Source: Enhydrobacter aerosaccus (GTDB lineage: Bacteria > Pseudomonadota > Alphaproteobacteria > Reyranellales > Reyranellaceae). From it: a DNA stretch of 55,093 nt. The position numbers and the translations under genes were made by a program. The stretch lies in contig CAIKZO010000111.1 in the NCBI GenBank assembly GCA_903832005.1, positions 1 through 55,093 on the forward strand. Direction: 5' to 3'. This document shows positions 44,910-53,446 of the stretch, one piece after another. The notes under the pieces were generated by a model. It ran no database searches and had not been told where the DNA came from. It worked only from the letters and a program-made list of their open reading frames with translations. Position 1 is the first letter of the stretch; every line of letters begins with the position of its first letter.

Positions 44910-45761
44910 TTAGGTGGTGCGCTGCTCCCGGCGCGCCATGAAGGCCAGACGCTCGAACAGATGGACGTCCTGCTCGTTCTTGAGCAGGGCGCCATGCAGC
45001 GGCGGAATGAGCTGCTTGCTGTCCTTGGAGCGCAGCGACTCAGGCGACATGTCCTCGACCATCAGGAGCTTCAGCCAGTCGAGCAGTTCGGAGGTCGACG
45101 GCTTCTTCTTGAGGCCCGGCACTTCGCGGATGTCGTAGAAAACGTTCAGCGCCTCGCGCAGCAGGTTCTTCTGCAGGTCGGGGAAATGGACGTCCACGAT
45201 CTCGGTCATCGTCTCGCGATCGGGGAAGCGGATGTAGTGGAAGAAGCAGCGGCGCAGGAAGGCGTCCGGCAGTTCCTTCTCGTTGTTCGAAGTGATCATC
45301 ACGATCGGGCGCTGCTCGGCCTTGATCGTCTGCTGCGTCTCGTAGACGTAGAACTGCATGCGATCGAGTTCGAGCAGCAGGTCGTTCGGGAATTCGATGT
45401 CGGCCTTGTCGATTTCGTCGATCAGCAGGATCGGGCGGTTGGGGGCCGTGAAGGCTTCCCACATCTTGCCCTTCTTGATGTAGTTGCCGATATCCTTCAC
45501 GCGCTCGTCGCCGAGCTGCGAATCGCGCAGGCGCGAGACGGCGTCGTACTCGTAGAGGCCTTGCTGCGCCTTTGTGGTCGACTTGATGTGCCACTCGATG
45601 ATCGGCGCCTTCAGCGCTTTGGCGACCTCATGCGCCAGCACGGTCTTGCCGGTGCCGGGCTCGCCCTTGATCAGCAGCGGCCGCTCGAGGGCGATCGCCG
45701 CATTCACGGCGACGCGCAGGTCGTCGCTGGCGACGTAGGAATCGGTACCGTTAAATTTCAT
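44910..45761 (-). CDS. MoxR/CoxD-type AAA ATPase
   Basis: A 283-residue AAA+ ATPase of the MoxR group. Walker A GEPGTGKTVLAHEVAKAL near residues 37-54, Walker B LLIDEIDKADIEFPNDLLLE, sensor IVMITSNNEKELPDAFLRRC. The C-terminal lid is present. It drives the VWA protein encoded next to it in client-complex remodelling. It follows the cytochrome b561 gene on the same strand with a 42-bp gap; the start is the ATG at 45761. Confidence 0.9.
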   Translation of the reverse strand: MKFNGTDSYVASDDLRVAVNAAIALERPLLIKGEPGTGKTVLAHEVAKALKAPIIEWHIKSTTKAQQGLYEYDAVSRLRDSQLGDERVKDIGNYIKKGKMWEAFTAPNRPILLIDEIDKADIEFPNDLLLELDRMQFYVYETQQTIKAEQRPIVMITSNNEKELPDAFLRRCFFHYIRFPDRETMTEIVDVHFPDLQKNLLREALNVFYDIREVPGLKKKPSTSELLDWLKLLMVEDMSPESLRSKDSKQLIPPLHGALLKNEQDVHLFERLAFMARREQRTT

Positions 45762-45803
45762 GATGCAAAATCCAGGTTCACAAGGTGGCGTTCACCCTAG
45801 AGG

Positions 45804-46502
45804 TCAGCCGCCTGCCCTGACAATGAAATAGACAATTGCCGCGGAAGCGATCAGCAGCGAAATCGCGAGCCTGCTGGAGCCGAAAGCCAGCCGCGGTGCG
45901 GGTTTGCCCGGCGGCACGCAGTCCTCGACCGGCTTCTTGCCCGTGATCATCGCACCCACGAGATTGTGCCGCTTCCACACCAGGTAGACGAGCACGGCCA
46001 CGACGTGAGCGGCCGCCAGGATCAGGAGCACGTTGATCCAGTAGTGATGGAAGGCCGTCGCCTTCTCGATCACGGCGTCGCCCGCCTTGGCGGCGAGCGG
46101 ACCCGCCACCATGCCGGTATCCGTGTCGGCTGAGAACAGCCCGGTGCCGACTTGCGCCAACACGGCCAGGATCAACACGACGACCATCGCGCCGCCCGCC
46201 GCGTTGTGGCCGGCGTCGTAGGGCCCGTGCTTGCCGAGCAGTTCGCGCAGATGGCCGACGGCGGCCATCGGTCCCTTCACGAAGTTGGAGAAACGCGCGG
46301 TGGTGCTGCCGACGAAGCCCCAGGCGATGCGGAAAAGCAGCAGCGCCAGAATTCCGTAACCCGACCAGAAGTGGAACTTCATCCAGTCGCCGCCCCAGCG
46401 GCCGGTGAAATAGGACACGCACATGAGGATCACGAGCGTCCAGTGGAACAACCGGACCGGTGCATCCCAGACCCTGATTTTATCGCCGCTTTTGCCAGTC
46501 AT
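45804..46502 (-). CDS. Cytochrome b561-family membrane protein
   Basis: A 232-residue membrane cytochrome b. It starts IRVWDAPVRLFHWTLVILM, the classic haem-ligand histidine pattern of bacterial cytochrome b561/Ni-hydrogenase b subunits. The second histidine region is WMKFHFWSGYGILALLLFRI, and a further pair lies in AFHHYWINVLLILAAAHVVA. Four to five membrane helices plus a C-terminal one. The ATG at 46502 follows GGAGG by 5 bases and is better than the ATG at 46529. It is divergent from the cytochrome c' gene; such b561/c' pairs commonly work together in electron transfer. Confidence 0.9.
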   Translation of the reverse strand: MTGKSGDKIRVWDAPVRLFHWTLVILMCVSYFTGRWGGDWMKFHFWSGYGILALLLFRIAWGFVGSTTARFSNFVKGPMAAVGHLRELLGKHGPYDAGHNAAGGAMVVVLILAVLAQVGTGLFSADTDTGMVAGPLAAKAGDAVIEKATAFHHYWINVLLILAAAHVVAVLVYLVWKRHNLVGAMITGKKPVEDCVPPGKPAPRLAFGSSRLAISLLIASAAIVYFIVRAGG

Positions 46503-46635
46503 GACGCCTCCGAGTTCACGCGATATCACTGACTACTACACGCAGTCGTGACAGAAAATTCCCTGCAGCGCTGTTCGCTTTGACGTGAACCTCTGCAACA
46601 AATAGGCCCTGAGATAAACAATCGGGGGTTCTTTC

Positions 46636-47094
46636 ATGCTGAAGAAGACAGTGGTCATGGCCGTGATCGGCGCTCTGACGGCCGGCGCGCTGGTGAGCGG
46701 CGTCACGGTGGCGTTCGCGCAGGCGGATGTGATCAAGGCGCGTCAGGAAAACCGCAAGGCGACGGGCCCCGAGATGCGCGCCATCAAGGCCGTGATCGAC
46801 GCCAAGGGCGACCTCAAGGAAATCGTTCCGCACGCCGCCAAGCTCAAGGAACTCGAGATCGCGTTCGACAAGATGTTCCCGGCCGGTTCCGACAAGGGCG
46901 AGACCAAGGCCCTGCCGACCGTGTGGAGCGACATGCCGGGCTTCCAGAAGGCCAGCGCGAATGCCGCTGCCGCGTACGACAAGCTCGCAATGGCCGCCGG
47001 ATCGGGCGACCAGGCCGCAACGGCCGCAGCGTTCGGCGATGTCGGCAAGGCCTGCGGCGGCTGCCACACCACGTATCGCGCCAAGGCCAACTAG
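46636..47094 (+). CDS. Cytochrome c' family protein
   Basis: A 152-residue periplasmic cytochrome. The signal peptide ends near residue 29 (VTVAFAQA). The four-helix body (DVIKARQENRKATGPEMRAI, LKELEIAFDKMFPAGSDKGE) ends in the C-terminal haem motif CGGCH of the cytochrome c'/c556 fold (GKACGGCHTTYRAK). The intergenic 133 bp holds its promoter and that of the divergent b561 gene. A strong terminator follows 20 bp after the stop. Confidence 0.93.
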   Translation: MLKKTVVMAVIGALTAGALVSGVTVAFAQADVIKARQENRKATGPEMRAIKAVIDAKGDLKEIVPHAAKLKELEIAFDKMFPAGSDKGETKALPTVWSDMPGFQKASANAAAAYDKLAMAAGSGDQAATAAAFGDVGKACGGCHTTYRAKAN

Positions 47095-47113
47095 AGCCTT
47101 TCGGTTTTACGAG

Positions 47114-47150
47114 AAAAGGCGGCGGGGAAACCCGCCGCCTTTTTCTTTGT
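47114..47150 (+). terminator. Rho-independent terminator of the cytochrome c' gene
   Basis: AAAAGGCGGCGGG (47114-47126), GAAA tetraloop and CCCGCCGCCTTTT (47131-47143) form a perfect 13-bp stem followed by T-rich sequence. It ends plus-strand transcription before the TetR/RNA unit that comes from the other direction. Confidence 0.92.
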
Positions 47151-47159
47151 CTGCTGCAC

Positions 47160-47295
47160 AAAAGAGAAAGGCCGGTCGTCTGGGGAACGACCGGCCTCCT
47201 GTAGTCCCGTGGCTGGGTGGAAAGGTAAGCGACGAAGCCTGGGTTCTTGGGGAAGGAGCTTCGTCGTTGGTGGCTTTTTAGGCCACCGCCACGGG
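47160..47295 (-). ncRNA. Structured RNA element, copy A (3' end of the TetR mRNA)
   Basis: Coordinates are plus-strand. Outer stem P1: 47206-47213 with 47288-47295 (8 bp). P2: 47230-47238 with 47258-47266 (9 bp, 19-base loop). P3: 47269-47274 with 47282-47287 (6 bp). P3 and P1 abut with no spacer. Hairpin H1: 47169-47179 with 47187-47197 (11 bp). On the minus strand H1 is last and is followed by TTCTCTTTT, so I orient it minus. Loops are then C-rich (TTCCCC, TCCTTCCCC). The last TetR codons form one side of P1 and P3. Confidence 0.7.
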
Positions 47296-47928
47296 CTGTG
47301 CGGGAACTGTGAGCGCCTGAAGCACGATGGCTTCGGCAGTAAAACGCCAGGTACGCGACGCGTGGATCGGCGACAGCCGGAGCTGCTCGCGCATGTTCAT
47401 CCAGCTGTCGAGGCCGAACGCGAGATCGAGCGAGTCGAGGACGAGGTTGCGCGACGCGGGATCGAGATTGCCGAGCTCGGTGGCGAACCACGCCGCCAGG
47501 CGCTCGCGCAGCAGCTTGCGCAGCTGGGCGACGCCCAGGCCCACGGCCGGCGCCACGGAGCGGACGCGTTCGGCGAAGTGCCACACCGGCAGCCACTGCT
47601 CGAACAGTTCGGAGCGGTCGGACACCAGCAGATCGATACGATTGGAGAGCGAGGCCCCCACGTCGACGGGTTGATTGCCATCGAACGCGCGGCTAACCGC
47701 AAGGTCGAACGCGGCGGCGTAGAGGTCGGCGAGATTGGTGAAGTGCTGGAAGAGTGCCCGACTCGACACACCGGCGATGGTCGCGATCGCGGCGGAGGTC
47801 GGCTCAACATCGCCAGCTTGAATGAGATCCAAGGTCGCCTGGATCAAACCTTGACGGGTTCGCAGACCGCGAACGACGCGGCCGTCTTGCGAGCGCGATA
47901 CGTCAACCGGGAATCCGACAATTTTCAT
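47278..47928 (-). CDS. TetR-family-like transcriptional regulator
   Basis: A 216-residue regulator. The N-terminal helix-turn-helix covers roughly residues 22-70: RQGLIQATLDLIQAGDVEPT, AIATIAGVSSRALFQHFTNL (the typical recognition end is FYHYFxN-like). The helical ligand domain has PVDVGASLSNRIDLLVSDRS and LDSLDLAFGLDSWMNMREQL. Start ATG at 47928 lies in an AT-rich 5' region without a strong ribosome site. A duplicated 18-bp sequence lies about 70 bp upstream. The final codons are part of RNA element A. The target is unknown; self-control or control of the RNA is possible. Confidence 0.85.
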   Translation of the reverse strand: MKIVGFPVDVSRSQDGRVVRGLRTRQGLIQATLDLIQAGDVEPTSAAIATIAGVSSRALFQHFTNLADLYAAAFDLAVSRAFDGNQPVDVGASLSNRIDLLVSDRSELFEQWLPVWHFAERVRSVAPAVGLGVAQLRKLLRERLAAWFATELGNLDPASRNLVLDSLDLAFGLDSWMNMREQLRLSPIHASRTWRFTAEAIVLQALTVPAQPVAVA

Positions 47929-47995
47929 ATTAAAACCAATAGAATAAGAATTTCTTTAATGAGATGACATTAACACGGTTGATTTTCAGCGTCAC

Positions 47996-48013
47996 TTGCA
48001 AAAATGCATATCT
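47996..48013 (-). repeat. Direct repeat unit 2, promoter-proximal to TetR gene
   Basis: TTGCAAAAATGCATATCT on the plus strand, identical to 48456-48473. Read on the minus strand it ends TTGCAA and is followed by loosely conserved bases (ACxCT, then AACC at 16-19, then TCATTA-rich sequence). It lies about 70 bp before the TetR start, where a -35 region or operator would be. Confidence 0.7.
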
Positions 48014-48193
48014 TGAGGATTTGGATAGCTGATTTTGCTACGTTTTTTTTTCAAGATAAGCACTTTTGGGGTATCTGAAGCTGCAGTCAAGCAGCAACTA
48101 TCAACAATCCAAAACAGAACCAGTCGCCGATAATGCTGATTTTCCGGATCTTCTGAGGTTTTGTCCCGTCGAAACGGGAGCCCAGACATACGA

Positions 48194-48317
48194 AAGGCCG
48201 GTCGCTTGGGGAACGACCGGCCTTCCTTAGGTACCCGCCTGGGTGTGGGATTATCGAAGCCTTGGGGTGTGTGGGAAGGGGGCTTCGATGAACGGCTTGG
48301 GGAGCCGTTGGCGGGTA
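48194..48317 (-). ncRNA. Structured RNA element, copy B (stand-alone)
   Basis: Plus-strand coordinates. P1: TACCCGCC (48232-48239) with GGCGGGTA (48310-48317). P2: ATCGAAGCC (48253-48261) with GGCTTCGAT (48281-48289), 19-base loop. P3: AACGGCT (48291-48297), TGGGG loop, AGCCGTT (48303-48309). P3 and P1 abut. H1: AAGGCCGGTCG (48194-48204) with CGACCGGCCTT (48214-48224). Same architecture as copy A, with P1 and P3 changed in both strands. On the minus strand the loops read TTCCCCAAG, CCCCAA and CCCCA. The T-run after H1 is short. Confidence 0.68.
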
Positions 48318-48455
48318 TTGGGAAACTTGTGTGGTGCGGCGCGCTCACTGTCGGCGCTGCCATCTCTGTCGGTAAAAGCCTTTCAGATATGAATTAAATC
48401 TACGAACTCGATCTCTAATGATGTGAACTTATCAAAGGTTCGCGGCGAGTGTTAG

Positions 48456-48473
48456 TTGCAAAAATGCATATCT
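48456..48473 (-). repeat. Direct repeat unit 1, upstream of RNA element B
   Basis: Identical 18 bp to the unit at 47996-48013, in the same orientation, 460 bp apart. It lies about 140 bp upstream (minus sense) of RNA element B. Flanking sequence is also partly conserved between the two units, so a whole promoter region seems to have been duplicated. Confidence 0.7.
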
Positions 48474-48769
48474 GGTTTTGAACAACCTGCGTGATTCCTA
48501 GGGTTTAGAGGACTTCTCTGACATCAGATAGTCAAAAAAGGGTATGCAGGAGTCGCGCAATATTCTCTTTTTTTGGAATTTAATCGTTTCAAAACAGTCC
48601 CTTAGCAGAAAACACACCCACTCATCGACCGCTTGGACAGTGCAAATTGATTTCCGATCCTGGGATTGGAGTGGCGCCTGCGGCCGCGACGTCGTGTTTT
48701 GGGCCAAATTCCATGCTAGACGGTCGCGCGCTTTGCTTTTGACGCTTTTTCCTGTCGGGAGTTCGTTCG

Positions 48770-49264
48770 TTGCCCTTCCTCCGTTCCTTCCGCACTGCCC
48801 TCGCCGCCTCTCCCGTTCTCCTGGCCCTGGTGGCGGCACAACCGGCATTCGCGACCATTGAGGGTGGCATCAAGGCCATTCAGGCCAACGACATGACCGG
48901 CGCCGAGAAAGAGTTGCAGCCGCTCGCCAAGGAACGCGACCCGCGCGCGCAATTCCTTCTCGGTCTTTACGTCTACGGTAATCCGAACTCGAAGATGTTC
49001 GACCTCGACAAGGGCGCGCCGCTGCTGCTCGACTGTTCCGAGCGCGGCTATGTCCCGGCCATGCTTCCCCTCGCCGGCGCCTATGCCGACGGCAAGGGCG
49101 TGCCGAAGAGTTTCTACAACGCCTTCAAGTGGCTGTTGATCGCCGATCGCTGGAACGCGCCAAATGTCGGCACGCTGATCGAGCAGACAGCCAAGGAATT
49201 GAAGCCCGAGGAAATCGAGAAGGCCAAGACCGAAGCCCTGGCCTTCACCTTCAAGACGAAATGA
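48770..49264 (+). CDS. Secreted Sel1-like/TPR repeat protein
   Basis: A 164-residue protein with a signal peptide (MPFLRSFRTALAASPVLLAL...AFA) and two or three Sel1-like helical repeats (DPRAQFLLGLYVYGNPNSKM, LPLAGAYADGKGVPKSFYNA). It begins with TTG at 48770 behind GGGAG; no ATG is available in frame. It is coupled (ATGA) to a second, longer Sel1 protein. Sel1 repeats mediate protein contacts; the partner is unknown. Confidence 0.78.
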   Translation: MPFLRSFRTALAASPVLLALVAAQPAFATIEGGIKAIQANDMTGAEKELQPLAKERDPRAQFLLGLYVYGNPNSKMFDLDKGAPLLLDCSERGYVPAMLPLAGAYADGKGVPKSFYNAFKWLLIADRWNAPNVGTLIEQTAKELKPEEIEKAKTEALAFTFKTK

Positions 49265-50487
49265 TCGTCGCGCGCGCCACGCTCGCCGTAGCGTGGTTGA
49301 CGGGCGCGTTGCTCGCGGTCAGCACGACTGCTTTCGCACAATCCGACGACCGCCTCTCGCCGCCGCTGCGCGAGGCCATCACCGCCTATCGCGCCGGCGA
49401 TCTCGCTTCCGCCGAGAAGACGTTACGCACCTATGCATCGGGCGACGCCGATGCCGAGGCGTGGCTCGGCGTCGTGCTGCTCGACCGCGGCCAGAATCGC
49501 GAGGCACTGAAGGCGCTTCAACATGCCGCCGATGCCGGATCGAGCGAAGCCAATCATCGACTGGGGCTGGTCTTCGCCGAAGGCCTGGCCGGCACGGCGC
49601 GCAACGACAAACGCGCGGCGGAGTGTTTCGAGAAGGCCGCCAATGCAGGCCATCGTCGCGCACAGATAAATCTCGGCATCCTCTACCTGCGCGGCCAGGG
49701 CGTGCCGCGCGATCTCGTGCAGGCAAGGGCCTGGCTCGAGAAGGCGGCCGCCACCGACGATCCCACCGCGCTCTACACGCTCGGCCGCGCGATGGAAGAA
49801 CATGATGGACCGCTCGGCGCCGATTCCGTGCGTGCCGCGGATCTTTATCGCCGCGCTGCGCAGAAAGGCCACGCGCTGGCGTCGCTGCGTTATGGCCTGG
49901 CCCTCGTCGACGGTCTCGGCGTCAAGCGCGATCCTAACGGCGCGCAGACCTGGCTGCTGCAGGCCAACGACAGCGGCGTGCCGGAGGCGGCCCTGGCACT
50001 GGGCGACCTGTCGGCCCGTACGCCAGCCTCGCGCGACAAAGACGCCAACACCAAGATCGTGGAACGGGCCGTGAGCTGGTACCAGGTGGCGGCCAATGCA
50101 GGCGTCCCGTCGGCGCAATTCAAGCTCGCCAACGCCTACTTCGCCGGCGCCGGCATCGCCCGCGATCCTGCCCAAGCCCTCGCCTGGTACGGCCGGGCGG
50201 CCCGTCAGGGCTTGCCCGAAGCCCAGCACGCCTTCGGTGTCATGCTGATGGGCGGCGTCGCCGGCTCGCCGGACACCGTCGAGGGATACAAGTGGCTGAC
50301 CCTGGCCGAAGCCGGCGGCTATCCCGATTCCCATGCCGTACGCGAGAAGGCCAAGGAGAAGATGGCCCAGAAGGATCGCGACAAAGCAGAAGCGCTGGCC
50401 AAAGCCTTCAAGCCCCTGCTCGAGCGTCCCGTCGACGATTCGGTGCCGCAACTGGCGCCCCCACCGGCGGCTGCCCCCAAGCCCTGA
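49261..50487 (+). CDS. Secreted Sel1-repeat protein
   Basis: A 408-residue periplasmic protein with a signal peptide (MIVARATLAVAWLTGALLAV...AFAQ) and about seven Sel1 repeats, for example ANHRLGLVFAEGLAGTARND, AQINLGILYLRGQGVPRDLV, AQFKLANAYFAGAGIARDPA and AQHAFGVMLMGGVAGSPDTV. The C-terminus is proline/alanine rich. The ATG at 49261 overlaps the upstream stop by 4 bp; an earlier in-frame start would remove the signal peptide from the N-terminus. It probably acts as a scaffold in the envelope. Confidence 0.87.
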   Translation: MIVARATLAVAWLTGALLAVSTTAFAQSDDRLSPPLREAITAYRAGDLASAEKTLRTYASGDADAEAWLGVVLLDRGQNREALKALQHAADAGSSEANHRLGLVFAEGLAGTARNDKRAAECFEKAANAGHRRAQINLGILYLRGQGVPRDLVQARAWLEKAAATDDPTALYTLGRAMEEHDGPLGADSVRAADLYRRAAQKGHALASLRYGLALVDGLGVKRDPNGAQTWLLQANDSGVPEAALALGDLSARTPASRDKDANTKIVERAVSWYQVAANAGVPSAQFKLANAYFAGAGIARDPAQALAWYGRAARQGLPEAQHAFGVMLMGGVAGSPDTVEGYKWLTLAEAGGYPDSHAVREKAKEKMAQKDRDKAEALAKAFKPLLERPVDDSVPQLAPPPAAAPKP

Positions 50488-50502
50488 GCGACGCCCCGAC
50501 GG

Positions 50503-50973
50503 ATGGAACCGCGCCCCCTCCTTCAGCCCCGACAGGCGCGTCCCGACATCACCCTCGCCGTCTGCCGCGGCGCGTGCCGCCTGATGCGCCAGGCCGGCCA
50601 CTCCGTGCTGCGGGAAGTGCCCCTGCCCGATGGCCGGCGCGCCGACATCTTCGCGGTAGCGCGCGACGGCGGCCTCACGATCGTCGAAACGAAATCCTCG
50701 ATCGAGGATTGGAGGGTCGACGACAAGTGGCCCGACTATCTCAACTGGTGCGACCTCCTCTATGTCGCCGTGCCGGTCGATTTTCCGCAGGAGCTGATCA
50801 CCGAGGAGATCGGCCTGATCGTGGCCGATGCCTATGGCGGTGAAATCCTGCGCCACCCGCCGCGCCGTCCGGTGGCCGCGGCGCGACGCAAGTCGCTGCT
50901 GATCGATTGTGCGCGTCTTGCCTCCGAGCGGCTGGCGCGGCTGGAAGATCCGGACTTCGTCGAGGTCCTCTAG
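50503..50973 (+). CDS. mmcB: MmcB-family DNA repair protein
   Basis: A 156-residue protein of the MmcB family. A PD-(D/E)xK-like nuclease core is visible: GRRADIFAVARDGGLTIVET followed by KSSIEDWRVDDKWPDYLNWC, with the Asp and the Glu-x-Lys (ETK) in the expected order. The rest reads DLLYVAVPVDFPQELITEEI and ends GEILRHPPRRP. In Caulobacter mmcB is tied to mitomycin C resistance. It begins 15 bp after the Sel1 gene. No LexA box was identified by eye. Confidence 0.88.
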   Translation: MEPRPLLQPRQARPDITLAVCRGACRLMRQAGHSVLREVPLPDGRRADIFAVARDGGLTIVETKSSIEDWRVDDKWPDYLNWCDLLYVAVPVDFPQELITEEIGLIVADAYGGEILRHPPRRPVAAARRKSLLIDCARLASERLARLEDPDFVEVL

Positions 50974-51195
50974 AGCCGATTCCCTTCAGACGTGATCGTC
51001 TGACACCGGGGGCTCTCAAAAAATGACGCGGTGTGCACCGAAATCCTGGGACACTTCGGATGTCGATGCCATAAGGTTTTCGGCCAATTTGTACCGGATT
51101 CCGCCACCCCCTGTGCGCAACAACATTACACGGCAGGGCGCTGATGCTGGGGCGCGTCGAAGCGCAGACATGAGTCTGCAGACACGGAAAATGCT

Positions 51196-53356
51196 CTAAC
51201 GCTGATCGTCGGCGCGCGTGGCCTCGGCCATGCGGATGCGGGCGTAGGCCATGATCTCGGTCGGCGGGCCCACGCGTTCGATGCGGCCGTCCATCACCAG
51301 TGCGACACGGTCGGCGATCGCCAGCGGCGCCAGCCGGTGCGTGATCATGATCAGCGTGCGGCCGCGCGTGTTGTTCTTGAGCTGCCGCAGGAGCTGTTCC
51401 TCCGTCGCGGGATCGAGCGCGCTGGTCGCCTCGTCGAGGATCAGGATGCGCGGGTTGCGGATCAGCGCGCGGGCGATCGACAGCAACTGGCGCTGCCCCG
51501 TCGACAGGCCTCGACCGCGTTCGCCGACGATCGTGTTGTAGCCGTGCGACAGCCGCTGGATGAAGCCATGCGCACCCACGAACTTCGCCACCGCCACGAC
51601 CCGATTGGGATCCTTGTCGGCGACGCCCATGGCGATGTTGTCGCGAACGGAGCCGGTGAAGAGTTGGACGTCCTGCGGCACGCTGCCGATCTGGGCGCGG
51701 AGCTGCGCCGGCGGCATGTGCGCCACGTCGTTGCCGTCCACCAACACGCGGCCCAGCGACGGCCGGAACAGGCCCTGGATCAGGTTGGCGATGGTGGTCT
51801 TGCCCGATCCCGAAGGGCCGACGATGCCCAGGATCTCGCCGGGCCCGATCCTCGAGGTCGGCCGCGTGCAGGATCGCGGGCGCGCCGTCTTCGGGGCGAT
51901 ACGACACGCTTTCGAAGCGAATGCCGCCGGTGATCGGCGGCAACGGCGCCAACACACCGGGCGGGCTTTCGACCGGCTCGTGCATCAGTTCGTCGATGCG
52001 CTGGAAGGCGGTGCGCACCGCCTGGAGCTGATGCCACGCCGCCACGAGCTGCCGCATCGGCTGTAGCGCGCGCATCGCCAGCATGTTGGCCGCGACCAGC
52101 GCGCCGACGGTGAGCCGGCCCGCTTCGATTTCGTAGGTACCGACCACGATCAGCACCAGCGACGCCACGAGTTGCAGGATGCCCGAGGCGCTGACGGCAA
52201 TGTTGGCGAGATGATTGACCCGGAAATTGGCGGCCGCGGCTTGTTCGACCCGCGCCTGCCACCGCCGTTCGACCTCGGCCTCGAGGCCCAGCGCCTTGAT
52301 CGTCTGGGCGTTGGCCACGGTCTCGGTGAGGGTGGAGGCCTTGGCAGCGAGCGCCTGGAAATTCTCGTCGGCGAGGCGCCGCTGCGCACGATGGGTGGCG
52401 AGCGACACGCCGATCAGCACCGGGATGGCTGCCGCAGTGATCAGCCCCAGGGTGGCGCTTACGGCGCACGCCGCCGCCAGGAACAGCGCCACGAAGGCGA
52501 GATCGATCGCCAGCGCCGGCATCTGGCCGGTGAAGAAGCCGCGTAGCACGTCGAGCTGGCGCAGGCGCTCGGCAATGACACCCGATGGCGTGCGCTCGAA
52601 ATGACGATAGGGAAGCTGCAGGAGATGGTGCACGACCTCGCCGCTCATCAACACATCGAGCCGCGCGCCGGTCTTGGCCGACAACCAGCCGCGCCCGACA
52701 CGCAGACTGAAGTCGAGTGCATAGGCCGCCAGCATCGCCGCACTGAGCGACGTCATCAGCGTGGTGACGGCATCGGCGCTGCCGTGTCCGATCACGCGGT
52801 TCAGCACCAGCATCATGAAGAGCGGCGTGGCGAGTCCCAGCAGGTTGATCAGGAACGATGCGCCCGCGAGCTTCAGGATCACCGGCCGCACCTTGGCGGC
52901 CAGCGGCGCGCGCCAGTCGACTGGCTGCGTCGTCTCGATCGGGAGGCGCAGCACCAGGGCGCGCGCGCCCAAAGCCTTCACGCTTTCGACGGTGGCCTGC
53001 CAGACCCTTCCCTCGACCACGTCGAGCACGGTCCACTGCGTGTCCCGTCCCGAGACCACGACATGGGTCCTGCCCGAGGAAGCGATCACGGCAAAGGGCG
53101 TCGGCAGTTCGTCGAGCAACGCGGCATCGAGATCGAGCGCACTTGCCTCGAGGCCAAGCCGCGTGCCGACGGCGAGAAAGGCCGCCTCGTCGAGTCTCTC
53201 CTCAGGCAGCACGGCCACGCGGCGCACGTCGGCTTCACCGACCGGCCGGCCGATTTGCTGGGCGATGTAGAGCAGCGCCCGCATCAACGAATCGACCGGA
53301 CGCGCTGAAGGCATCAGGCGTTCGTCGGCGATATCGGTATTTTCGAGGGGAGCCAT
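51196..53356 (-). pseudogene. HlyB-like type I secretion ABC exporter, single frameshift
   Basis: From the ATG at 53356: a peptidase-C39-like domain without catalytic cysteine (about residues 1-130), six membrane segments and the start of the ATPase domain, to ILHAADLE. There the frame shifts at 51850-51851, apparently by one extra base: removing it gives DLEIGPGEILGIVGPSGSGK. The rest of the ATPase then reads intact to the stop at 51196 (signature LSTGQRQLLSIARAL, Walker B RILILDEATSALD). Corrected length is about 719 residues, normal for RTX exporters. A sequencing error is as likely as a true pseudogene. No HlyD partner is in view. Confidence 0.8.
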
Positions 53357-53446
53357 CCGCTGCCTGCTCCAGCGGCGCGGGTGCCGCCGGAGCAGGATAA
53401 CGGAAATTACCGTAAATTCAATCGCTTACGGCAGAGTCTTGAGTCT

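Larger units (their letters stand above)
47929..48769. other. 841-bp gene-free, AT-rich intergenic region
   Basis: No convincing coding sequence. It holds both copies of the TTGCAAAAATGCATATCT repeat, RNA element B, a small hairpin CCCGT-CGAA-ACGGG (48165-48178), and homopolymer runs (eight T near 48045). Base composition is clearly lower in GC than the rest of the window. The last about 100 bp before 48770 carry the promoter of the Sel1 genes. Confidence 0.75.

Noticed and set aside
47169..47197. H1 of element A as merely a second terminator for the cytochrome c' gene
   Set aside because: Plus-strand sequence after it is CCTGTAG with no T-run; the T-run is on the minus-strand side, and the same hairpin recurs in element B far from any gene end.
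47992..48363. 123-codon minus-strand frame covering RNA element B
   Set aside because: Low-complexity Pro/Ser/Arg composition, no ribosome site, and it simply translates the hairpin arms; the RNA structure explains the sequence better.
48498..48952. Minus-strand frames opposite the Sel1 gene start
   Set aside because: No domain, basic low-complexity sequence, and they overlap the signal peptide of a convincing gene on the plus strand.
50798..51845. Extension of the exporter frame past the frameshift to 50798
   Set aside because: After 51850 it loses all ATPase motifs, which continue in the other frame, and it runs antisense through mmcB.
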